Shown: piece by piece, positions 5,795 to 10,803 of the stretch | Layout of the letters: every line of letters begins with the position of its first letter | Position numbering within the stretch: the first letter of the stretch is position 1 | From: Actinomycetes bacterium | GTDB lineage: Bacteria > Actinomycetota > Actinomycetes > Actinomycetales > Microbacteriaceae | Assembly: GCA_023457615.1 (NCBI GenBank) | Contig: JAEWKY010000332.1 | Location: forward strand, 1-10,803 | DNA length: 10,803 nucleotides | Reading direction: 5' to 3' | Position numbers and translations under genes: made by a program | Notes under the pieces: model-generated | Databases searched by the model: none | What the model saw: only the letters and a program-made list of their open reading frames with translations | Told to the model about the DNA's origin: nothing

Positions 5795-7673
5795 GCGAGC
5801 GCGCGTCGTAGGGTCCGACGTGCCGGCGGCCGTTGATGAAGAACGTCGGCACCGCCGTGATGTCCATCGCCTCGGCGTCGAGCATGTCGTCGCGCACGCG
5901 CGCCGCGACCTCGGCGGAGTTGAGGTCGCGCTCGAACTGCTCGACGTCGAGTCCCACCTCCTGGGCGCGGCGGATGATGTGCGACGGGAGCTGCTCGTCC
6001 TGGTCGACGAAGAGCGCGCGCTCGAACTCGAAGAACTTGCCCTGCAGCGCCGCCGCCTCCGAGGCCTCGGCGGCCGCGAGGGCGTTCGGGTGGAAGCGCG
6101 TCAGCGGCGCGTGCCGCCAGACGTAGCGCACCGACGCGCCGAGGGTGTCGATCACCTCGTGCGCCGACCCCGACGCCTTGAGGCAGAACTCGCACTGGAA
6201 GTCGCCGTACTCGACGATCGTGAGCGCGGCCTCTGGATCGCCGTAGACGTGGTCGCGACGGGGGTCGACGGGCCGCACGAGCACCTTGCCGGACTCCTGT
6301 GTCGGGCGCAGCGCGTCGGAGAGCCGGAAGACGAGGGCGGCGAGGCCGAACGCGATGAGCGACGCAGCGAGCACCCCGACGCGCGCCTCATTGGCGGCGG
6401 CCTCGTCGTCGATCGCGAGGTCGACGATGAAGAGCGAGATGGTGAAGCCGATGCCGCACAGCGCCGCCCCGCCGAGGAGGCGGTCGACGGTGAGCCCGGG
6501 CCCGAACTCCCCCATCCGGAAGAGCTTCATCACGGCGGTCGTGCCCCACACCCCGAGGAGCTTGCCGAGCACGAGGCCCGCGACGATGCCCCACGTGATG
6601 GGTGAGACCGCCGCCGCGGCGAGGATTCCGGGGGTGATGAGCACGCCCGCGTTGGCCAGGGCGAAGAGCGGCAGCACGACGTAGGCCACGTAGGGGGCGT
6701 AGGCCGACTGGAGGCGCTCGTTGATCGAGATCGACTCGCGGAGCGAGTTGGCGGCCGCACGCGCGTACTCCGTGTTCGGCGACTGCCGGAACGTGCGCGC
6801 GAGGTCGAGCGCGTGCTCGACGTCGCGGCGGTTGGGCCGGTACACCGGCACGAGCAGCGCGATCGCGACCCCGGCGAGGGTCGGATGCACGCCCGAGGCG
6901 AGGAAGGCGAGCCAGACGACGATCGCGAGGCTCGCGTAGACCGGACCGCGACCGCCGCGCAGGTAGCGGGTGAAGAAGACCCCGACGAGCCCGAGGGCCG
7001 CGACGATGAGCGGCGCCCAGTTGAAGTTCTCCGTGTACACGAGCGCGATGATGCTCAGCGCGCCGATGTCGTCGACGACCGCGAGGGCGAGCAGGAAGAT
7101 GCGCAGGCGACCCGGGGCGCGCGGGCCGATGATCGCGAGGGCGCCGACGAGGAACGCGGTGTCGGTCGAGATGACGATGCCCCAGGCGTGCTCGAAGCCG
7201 CTGCCCTGCGCGATGAGCACGTAGAGCACGGCGGGGATCGCGAGTCCCAGGATCGCCGCGAACACCGGCACCATCGCGCGCGACCAGCTCGTGAGCTCGC
7301 CGATCGCGAACTCGCGGCGCACCTCGAGCCCGACGGTGAAGAAGAAGATCGCCATGAGGGCGTCGTTCACCATCGCGTGGAGCGTGAAGTCGAGCTGGAA
7401 GTCGCCGAGGCCGAGGGTCAGATGCGTCTCCAAGAGGCTCTCGTAGCTGTCGTGCGAGAGGTTCGCCCACACGATCGCGGCGACGGTCGCGAGCAGCAGC
7501 AGGAGCGCGCCGATGCGGTTCTGGCCGAGCGCGCGGATGCGCTCCGCGACGCTGCGGCGGTCGTGCCGCGAGTGGTCGTGCGGATGGTCCGGATCGGGCG
7601 AGTGCTGGATGACGGTCAGCTGCGTGCGCACGGCACGCGGCTCCTGCTGTGGCTCACGGGGGCGACGCGGCAT
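5721..7673 (-). CDS. nhaA: NhaA-type Na+/H+ antiporter fused to a DsbA-like domain
   Basis: A 650-residue two-domain protein. Residues about 41-455 are NhaA, an inner-membrane electroneutrality-breaking Na+/H+ exchanger with about 12 helices. Seen: FFFTVGLEVRREF (110-122), STDTAF (169-174; D171 matches E. coli D133), VVDDIGAL (199-206; D201/D202 match D163/D164), L-G-K-L-L-G (K371, near the conserved K300) and GIGFTISLFI (407-416). Residues about 462-640 are a DsbA/thioredoxin-like domain: Y-G-D-F-Q-C-E-F-C (C494-C497), PLTRFHPNA, and cis-proline A-V-P-T-F-F (P609). This NhaA-DsbA fusion is known from actinobacteria; whether the domain faces outward is not shown here. The N-terminus is His-rich (20-40). 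The ATG at 7673 has no good ribosome site; GTG at 7631 (636 residues) has AGGAG nine bases upstream and may be the true start. Tail overlaps the TrxR-like gene. Confidence 0.93.
   Translation of the reverse strand: MPRRPREPQQEPRAVRTQLTVIQHSPDPDHPHDHSRHDRRSVAERIRALGQNRIGALLLLLATVAAIVWANLSHDSYESLLETHLTLGLGDFQLDFTLHAMVNDALMAIFFFTVGLEVRREFAIGELTSWSRAMVPVFAAILGLAIPAVLYVLIAQGSGFEHAWGIVISTDTAFLVGALAIIGPRAPGRLRIFLLALAVVDDIGALSIIALVYTENFNWAPLIVAALGLVGVFFTRYLRGGRGPVYASLAIVVWLAFLASGVHPTLAGVAIALLVPVYRPNRRDVEHALDLARTFRQSPNTEYARAAANSLRESISINERLQSAYAPYVAYVVLPLFALANAGVLITPGILAAAAVSPITWGIVAGLVLGKLLGVWGTTAVMKLFRMGEFGPGLTVDRLLGGAALCGIGFTISLFIVDLAIDDEAAANEARVGVLAASLIAFGLAALVFRLSDALRPTQESGKVLVRPVDPRRDHVYGDPEAALTIVEYGDFQCEFCLKASGSAHEVIDTLGASVRYVWRHAPLTRFHPNALAAAEASEAAALQGKFFEFERALFVDQDEQLPSHIIRRAQEVGLDVEQFERDLNSAEVAARVRDDMLDAEAMDITAVPTFFINGRRHVGPYDARSLIAALQEPTSDPTRRPAVVPTAEG
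7641..7645 (-). promoter_or_regulatory. Shine-Dalgarno-like AGGAG favouring the GTG start at 7631 of nhaA
   Basis: On the minus strand AGGAG is followed by nine bases and an in-frame GTG at 7631. The upstream ATG at 7673 has only GGG directly before it, plus a poor -10-like CACGAT six bases away. The 14 residues between the two starts are low-complexity and precede any conserved NhaA sequence, so the shorter form is credible. Confidence 0.4.
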
Positions 7674-7726
7674 CCCGATATCGTGCCAGGTTCTCGCAGC
7701 CCGTGCTCAGCATCCTCGCCGGGACG

Positions 7727-8281
7727 TCACGGCAGGCGGTCGAGGGCGGCGACCATCGCGGTCTGCAGGGGGTCGACGAAGCGGGCGGGATCGTCGAGCG
7801 AGACGACCCGGATCGACACCCAGGTCTCGCCCGTGCGCGCGAAGATCATGCCGTCCTCGAGCCAGGCCTCGTCGCCGATGCCGTCCGGCTGCGTGAAGAC
7901 GTGCTCGAGCACGTCGCGGTCGAGCTCGAGCTGCTTGAGCGCGCCCGGTCCGACGTAGATCTCGGCCTGGCCGACAGGCCCGTTCGGGTCGGCCGTGTAG
8001 CTGCAGCTCGACACGTCGGAGGTCGCGGCGCTCAGCCGGTCGGGCAGCGCGAGCCCGAGGACGGCCTCGGCATCGGCCTGCGGCAGGATCGTGCAGGCGT
8101 CGAGGCTCGCGATGTCGAGGGCGGCCGGCTCCTCCGCGCCCGGGTCGGAGCTCGGGTCGACCGTGCCCGCGTCGCCGGCGTCCGGCGGCAGCTCGGGGGC
8201 CGGGGCGGGCGCGGCGCACGACGCGAGCAGCAGGGCGCCGACGAGGGCGACGGGGAGCAGGATGCGCGGCGAGAGCGGCAT
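7727..8281 (-). CDS. DUF3558-like lipoprotein
   Basis: A 184-residue predicted lipoprotein attached to the outer face of the membrane. Residues 1-21 form a signal peptide ending in lipobox L-A-S-C22. A Pro/Ala/Asp/Glu-rich linker follows (23-55). The domain begins with D-A-C63-T-I-L-P-Q-A-D-A-E-A-V-L-G and has a second cysteine in S-S-C93-S-Y. This C-T-L-x-x-x-(D/E)-A ... C-x-(Y/W) layout is typical of DUF3558, a family of actinobacterial lipoproteins of unknown function; a C63-C93 disulfide is likely. The rest alternates strands and helices, with G-E-T-W-V-S-I-R-V near 150. It starts 13 bases after the stop of the 494-residue lipoprotein gene with a full AGGAGG, so the two are co-transcribed. 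No ligand or partner can be named beyond that neighbour. Confidence 0.85.
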   Translation of the reverse strand: MPLSPRILLPVALVGALLLASCAAPAPAPELPPDAGDAGTVDPSSDPGAEEPAALDIASLDACTILPQADAEAVLGLALPDRLSAATSDVSSCSYTADPNGPVGQAEIYVGPGALKQLELDRDVLEHVFTQPDGIGDEAWLEDGMIFARTGETWVSIRVVSLDDPARFVDPLQTAMVAALDRLP

Positions 8282-8286
8282 GGGGA

Positions 8287-8292
8287 CCTCCT
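8287..8292 (-). promoter_or_regulatory. Strong ribosome binding site AGGAGG of the DUF3558-like lipoprotein gene
   Basis: AGGAGG on the minus strand lies five bases before the ATG at 8281. It is the only full consensus ribosome site seen before a gene in this window. It fits an internal operon gene that needs its own initiation signal, unlike the apparently leaderless first gene. Confidence 0.75.
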
Positions 8293-8294
8293 GA

Positions 8295-9779
8295 TCAGCG
8301 GCAGAAGCCGGATTGCGGGAACACCTCGTACTTCGTCAGCACCGGCTCGGCGCCGTGCGACAGCCCCCCGGTCGTGGCGATCGGCTTCGCCTGGAACGCC
8401 TCCATGAAGTAGTTGATGAGCTTCGCGACCGGTGACGGGATGGTGTAGCCGACGCCGTAGTCGACCCACAGGTCGCTCTGGATGCTCTTGCACTGCATGA
8501 TCGGCGCCTCGGCGTCGGGCAGCACGTTGAAGCCGAGCGGGGGGCCGACGGCGGCGACCATGTGGGCGGCGAGCTCGAGGAAGACCCCGGCGACGAAGCC
8601 GAGGTAGCCGAGCCCCACGGTGAAGCGGATCGTGTACTGGAAGGACGCGTAGCTGAGGCCGACCGCGATCGAGTTCGTGCCGGCGAGGGAGGCCGCGCTG
8701 TCGAGCTTCGCCGAGGTCAGGTTCGAGAACGTGCCGTTCCGGTACGAGAACCCGATCGTCGCGCCGAGGTCGACCTTGCCGACGGCGTCGAGCACGGCGG
8801 TGCCCGGGATCGTGATCTCGAGGGTGAACCGCTGCGTCACCACCATGCTGAGCGGCACGCCGAAGAACTCGCCCACCGGCACGCTGAACGCGAAGTCCAT
8901 GCCGAGCGGCGGGCTGAAGCCCTTGATGCCCGAGTCCGGGGCCGCCCTGGCGTTGAGGTTCACGCGCAGCCCCGCGGCACCGGTGACCTTCAGGCCCGCC
9001 TCGGTGACCGATCCGCCGGCGATCCGCAGCGTGAAGGCGGCCGTCGGCTTGGCCATCTCCACGGCGATGCGACCGGCCATCGTCAGACCGTTCCTGTCGT
9101 AGGCGAGGTCGATGCCCGCGCCCTTCGCGCAGCATCCGCCGGTGAGCCCGAAGTTGCCGGTCGTCGCCTTGACCGTCTCGGCGAGCACCGCACCGGGCGC
9201 CGGGGGGCGCGGCAGGTCGCCGGCGGTCGTCGGCGCGCGGAAGGCGGCGGGTGCCACGGGCACGTCCGCCCCCTCGCCGAGCTCGACACCGGCCTCGGCC
9301 TGCAGCGCCGGGTCGGCCCAGAACGCGCCCTCCGACGAGATCGCGACGGGGTTGCTCAGGTCGACCGGCGAGGTCGACGCGAAGTCGCCGTCGGCGATCA
9401 CCTCGGTGATGTCGACGGGGCCGATCGTCACCTCGACGCCGGCGTCGGTCGTCTGCACGGCGACGACCCGCCCGACACCCCGCTCGGTGAGGAACATGAC
9501 CCGGCCCGGCGCGAGGTCGGCGATGCCGCCGGCCTGGGGCGACAGCGTCCAGGTGAGGCCGTCCGCGGTGACCGAGCGCACCGAGTCCGCGCCGCCCTCG
9601 ACGAGCACGACGTCGGGCTGGAACGTCGTGCCCTGGTCGGGCTCCGGCGCGAGACCGTAGGCGAGACCGCCGCCCGCGCGGGGATCCGTGGGCGCCGCGC
9701 CGGGCGCGCCGAGGCACGACGTGAGGAGTGCCGTCACCACGACCACCCCGAGGAGCGTCGACCACCGCCGCGAGCGCAT
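8295..9779 (-). CDS. Large lipoprotein of unknown function, beta-rich
   Basis: A 494-residue predicted lipoprotein that I do not recognise as a named family. Seen: arginine-containing signal peptide (1-21) with lipobox L-T-S-C22, then a Gly/Ala/Pro linker to about 45. Residues about 57-135 form a short beta domain of a type common in secreted proteins, with the phrase D-L-A-P-G-R-V-M-F-L and a following R-V-V-A-V-Q-T and V-E-V-T-I-G. Residues about 200-460 are mostly alternating hydrophobic/polar strands (FTLRIAGG, VVTQRFTLEITIPG, KVDLGATIGFSYRNGTFSNL, ASFQYTIRFTVGLGYLGFV), suggesting a large beta-sandwich or barrel-like body. It holds an adjacent cysteine pair C216-C217, plus C430 and C493. 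A short hydrophobic stretch near 388-412 is more likely buried than membrane-spanning. First gene of a two-lipoprotein operon. ATG at 9779 is supported by the -10 at 9786-9791. Confidence 0.83.
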   Translation of the reverse strand: MRSRRWSTLLGVVVVTALLTSCLGAPGAAPTDPRAGGGLAYGLAPEPDQGTTFQPDVVLVEGGADSVRSVTADGLTWTLSPQAGGIADLAPGRVMFLTERGVGRVVAVQTTDAGVEVTIGPVDITEVIADGDFASTSPVDLSNPVAISSEGAFWADPALQAEAGVELGEGADVPVAPAAFRAPTTAGDLPRPPAPGAVLAETVKATTGNFGLTGGCCAKGAGIDLAYDRNGLTMAGRIAVEMAKPTAAFTLRIAGGSVTEAGLKVTGAAGLRVNLNARAAPDSGIKGFSPPLGMDFAFSVPVGEFFGVPLSMVVTQRFTLEITIPGTAVLDAVGKVDLGATIGFSYRNGTFSNLTSAKLDSAASLAGTNSIAVGLSYASFQYTIRFTVGLGYLGFVAGVFLELAAHMVAAVGPPLGFNVLPDAEAPIMQCKSIQSDLWVDYGVGYTIPSPVAKLINYFMEAFQAKPIATTGGLSHGAEPVLTKYEVFPQSGFCR

Positions 9780-9785
9780 GGCGCC

Positions 9786-9791
9786 AACCTA
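9786..9791 (-). promoter_or_regulatory. Probable -10 element (TAGGTT) of the lipoprotein operon
   Basis: On the minus strand TAGGTT is followed by six bases (GGCGCC) and the ATG at 9779, giving a leaderless arrangement. The 44-base gap up to the DUF5997 stop (9824) leaves room for only this short promoter. No terminator hairpin is visible in the gap, so read-through from DUF5997 is possible. Confidence 0.5.
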
Positions 9792-9823
9792 GTGACGCGC
9801 GGGCGCGGGGGAAATAGCGCGGG

Positions 9824-10309
9824 TCAGATCTCGCCGTCGTTCTCGTCGTCGTTCTGGTCGTCGAGGGCGTCGTGCGCGGGCCGGCGCCGCGCGGAGGACT
9901 CGGCCGGACGCTCGCCGACCGCGGTGCCGGGGATGCGACCGCTGCCCGGCAGGTGCTTCTCGCGCTCGTTCACGAGCCACTCGGGCCGGTCGTCGAGCAG
10001 GGCGCGGATCTCCGCCGTCGTCATCGCGTCGCTCACGCCCGCGCGGACGAGGGCCGAGTTGGAGACGCCGAGTCGGCGCGAGACCTCGGAACGCGGATGC
10101 GGTCCCTCGCGACGGAGGACGACGAGCCACTCCGGCGGGCTGCTCTGCAGCGCCTGGAGGGCGTCACGCGAGAGGGGCGCCGCCCGGAACTCCTTGGGCG
10201 TCGCGGAGAGGAGCACGCCGAGCTTCTCGGCCGCCGTCTTCGGGCTCAGCAGCTGCTGCTTCGGCGGCTTCGGCTGCTGGCGACGGTCTTCGCGCGGCTC
10301 ATCGGTCAT
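9824..10309 (-). CDS. DUF5997 family protein
   Basis: A 161-residue cytoplasmic protein matching DUF5997, an actinobacterial family of unknown function. Core features in order: K-T-A-A-E-K-L-G-V-L-L (24-34), A-T-P-K-E-F (37-42), L-Q-S-S-P-P-E-W-L (54-62), R-R-E-G-P-H-P-R (66-73), R-R-L-G-V-S-N-S-A-L-V-R-A-G-V (78-92), M-T-T-A-E-I (96-101), and R-P-E-W-L-x-x-E-R (108-116). The segment around 74-95 resembles a helix-turn-helix, so DNA binding is possible but unproven. The N-terminus is basic/Gln-Pro-rich; the C-terminus (147-160) is strongly acidic (DDQNDDEND) and encoded by repetitive GTCGTC/GTCGTT runs. ATG at 10309 was chosen over a longer reading because that reading runs through the divergent promoter and into the opposite gene. 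It diverges from the LysR-domain gene with 39 bases between starts. Confidence 0.9.
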   Translation of the reverse strand: MTDEPREDRRQQPKPPKQQLLSPKTAAEKLGVLLSATPKEFRAAPLSRDALQALQSSPPEWLVVLRREGPHPRSEVSRRLGVSNSALVRAGVSDAMTTAEIRALLDDRPEWLVNEREKHLPGSGRIPGTAVGERPAESSARRRPAHDALDDQNDDENDGEI

Positions 10310-10316
10310 GCTCGCA

Positions 10317-10322
10317 AGGGTA
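10317..10322 (-). promoter_or_regulatory. Probable -10 element (TACCCT) of the DUF5997 gene
   Basis: On the minus strand TACCCT is followed by seven bases (TGCGAGC) and the ATG at 10309, with no ribosome site, so the message is probably leaderless. The element sits where the -35 of the opposite promoter would lie. Confidence 0.5.
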
Positions 10323-10336
10323 CGCGCGTGCGCAGC

Positions 10337-10342
10337 TAGCCT
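10337..10342 (+). promoter_or_regulatory. Probable -10 element (TAGCCT) of the LysR-domain gene
   Basis: TAGCCT, then six bases (GGACCC), then ATG at 10349: the same hexamer and spacing as before the UBP zinc-finger gene. An 8-base palindrome ACGCGCGT (10322-10329) lies between this and the opposing -10 and could be an operator half or chance in GC-rich DNA. Confidence 0.55.
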
Positions 10343-10348
10343 GGACCC

Positions 10349-10803
10349 ATGGCCGAGCCGCTCGTCGTCGCGTTCGTGCACGGCGTGACCCCCGGCAAGT
10401 GGGAGCGGGTCTGGCGCGATCGCCGCCTCGGCATCCTCTCGCTGCTGCCGCTGCCGCAGACGGCCGCCGCCGCGGCGCTGCGCGACGGCACGGCGCACAT
10501 GGCGCTGCTGCGCGACACGGCGGCGGACGACGACCGGCACGCGATCCCGCTCTACCGCGAGCAGCCCGTCGTGGTCGCCGCGCGCGACTCGCTCGTCGCG
10601 GCCCTCGACGCCGTCGACCTCGCCGACCTCGCCGAGGAGAACGTGCTGCCCGTCGACCTCGACCGCCCCGAGGCGGCCGTCGAGCTCGTCGCCGCGAACG
10701 TCGGGGTCGCGATCCTGCCGCAGTCGGTGGCCCGTGCTGCCTCGCGCAAGGACGTCGTCGCGCGGCCGCAGCGCGACGGCGGCGCCCCCGGGGTCTCGCT
10801 CGT
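10349..10803 (+). CDS. LysR-type substrate-binding domain protein lacking the HTH domain (C-terminus beyond window)
   Basis: At least 151 residues, cut by the right edge. The protein begins directly with the first strand of a type-2 periplasmic-binding-like effector domain: PLVVAFVHGVTPGKW (4-18). It continues with LRDGTAHMALLRD (about 44-56, the usual L-x-x-G-x-x-D-x-A-L-x-R pattern with H in place of D), IPLYREQPVVVAARDSL, and AAVELVAANVGVAILPQSVAR (about 108-128, matching the LysR end-of-lobe motif V-x-x-G-x-G-I-x-x-L-P). The roughly 60-90-residue winged-helix DNA-binding domain normal in LysR regulators is missing, and the promoter spacing leaves no room for it upstream. This HTH-less form beside DUF5997 is a known actinobacterial pairing, so a joint regulator is possible. 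The bound small molecule is unknown. Confidence 0.87.
   Translation, partial: MAEPLVVAFVHGVTPGKWERVWRDRRLGILSLLPLPQTAAAAALRDGTAHMALLRDTAADDDRHAIPLYREQPVVVAARDSLVAALDAVDLADLAEENVLPVDLDRPEAAVELVAANVGVAILPQSVARAASRKDVVARPQRDGGAPGVSL

Noticed and set aside
7674..7726. Possible terminator or promoter in the gap between the DUF3558-like gene and nhaA
   Set aside because: I found only a four-base stem (TGCTcAGCA) and an eight-base palindrome CGATATCG at 7676-7683. Neither forms a terminator, and the -10 candidate CACGAT is too poor to call.
8032..9765. 577-codon minus-strand frame overlapping both lipoproteins
   Set aside because: Its product is Arg/Gly-rich and featureless, while the other frame gives two signal peptides with lipoboxes.
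9830..9870. GTCGTC/GTCGTT repeat tract
   Set aside because: It is explained by codons for the Asp/Glu/Asn-rich C-terminus of DUF5997, not an independent repeat element.
8562..10388. 608-codon plus-strand frame
   Set aside because: It is antisense to the 494-residue lipoprotein and DUF5997 genes and has no recognisable domain.
10310..10540. Upstream extension of the DUF5997 frame
   Set aside because: It runs through the shared promoter and antisense to the LysR-domain gene. Family similarity begins after the ATG at 10309.
1..10803. Mobile element, phage defence island, CRISPR array or RNA gene
   Set aside because: No transposase, integrase, nuclease or helicase motif, regularly spaced repeat, tRNA cloverleaf or rRNA segment is visible. 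The genes look like ordinary chromosomal families.

Overview
The window is very GC-rich, uses GTG starts freely, packs genes tightly on both strands and carries families typical of Actinomycetota: a UBP-type zinc finger paired with a thioredoxin-reductase-like flavoprotein, an NhaA-DsbA fusion, a DUF3558-like lipoprotein, and DUF5997 next to a LysR effector domain. Together these suggest a high-GC actinobacterium, most plausibly Microbacteriaceae. That placement is inference; no rRNA or other marker gene is present. I see no insertion sequence, tRNA, rRNA, CRISPR array, phage gene or convincing rho-independent terminator. All gaps between genes are under 60 bases.

Layout. (1) Positions 1-4068, minus strand, transcribed leftwards: a dimeric alpha/beta-barrel DUF1330-like protein, a small YchJ/NTF2-like protein, a 992-residue membrane protein with a GH67-like (alpha-glucuronidase-type) outer region and a multi-pass C-terminal membrane domain, then a GNAT acetyltransferase cut by the window edge. 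Two of the three junctions are GTGA overlaps; the third contains an apparent internal promoter. (2) 4113-5794, plus strand: a UBP zinc-finger protein and a TrxR-like flavoprotein, joined by a one-base stop/start overlap. (3) 5721-7673, minus strand: an NhaA antiporter fused to a DsbA-like thiol-oxidoreductase domain. Its 3' end overlaps the 3' end of the flavoprotein gene by 74 bases. (4) 7727-9779, minus strand: two consecutive lipoprotein genes, a 494-residue unknown and a DUF3558-like 184-residue protein. (5) 9824-10803: DUF5997 (minus) diverges from a LysR-type substrate-binding domain without its DNA-binding domain (plus, cut by the window edge), across a 39-base shared promoter.

The clearest regulatory pattern is that five genes have a TANNNT -10-like hexamer ending 6-7 bases before the start codon. 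Three of these are exactly TAGCCT. None of the five has a strong Shine-Dalgarno sequence, so they look like leaderless transcripts. This pattern also fixes the start of the GH67-like gene.

The best candidate for an undescribed system is the GH67-like/polytopic membrane fusion and its small overlapping partners. The weakest conventional assignments are the 494-residue lipoprotein and the real substrates of the GH67-like protein and the flavoprotein.
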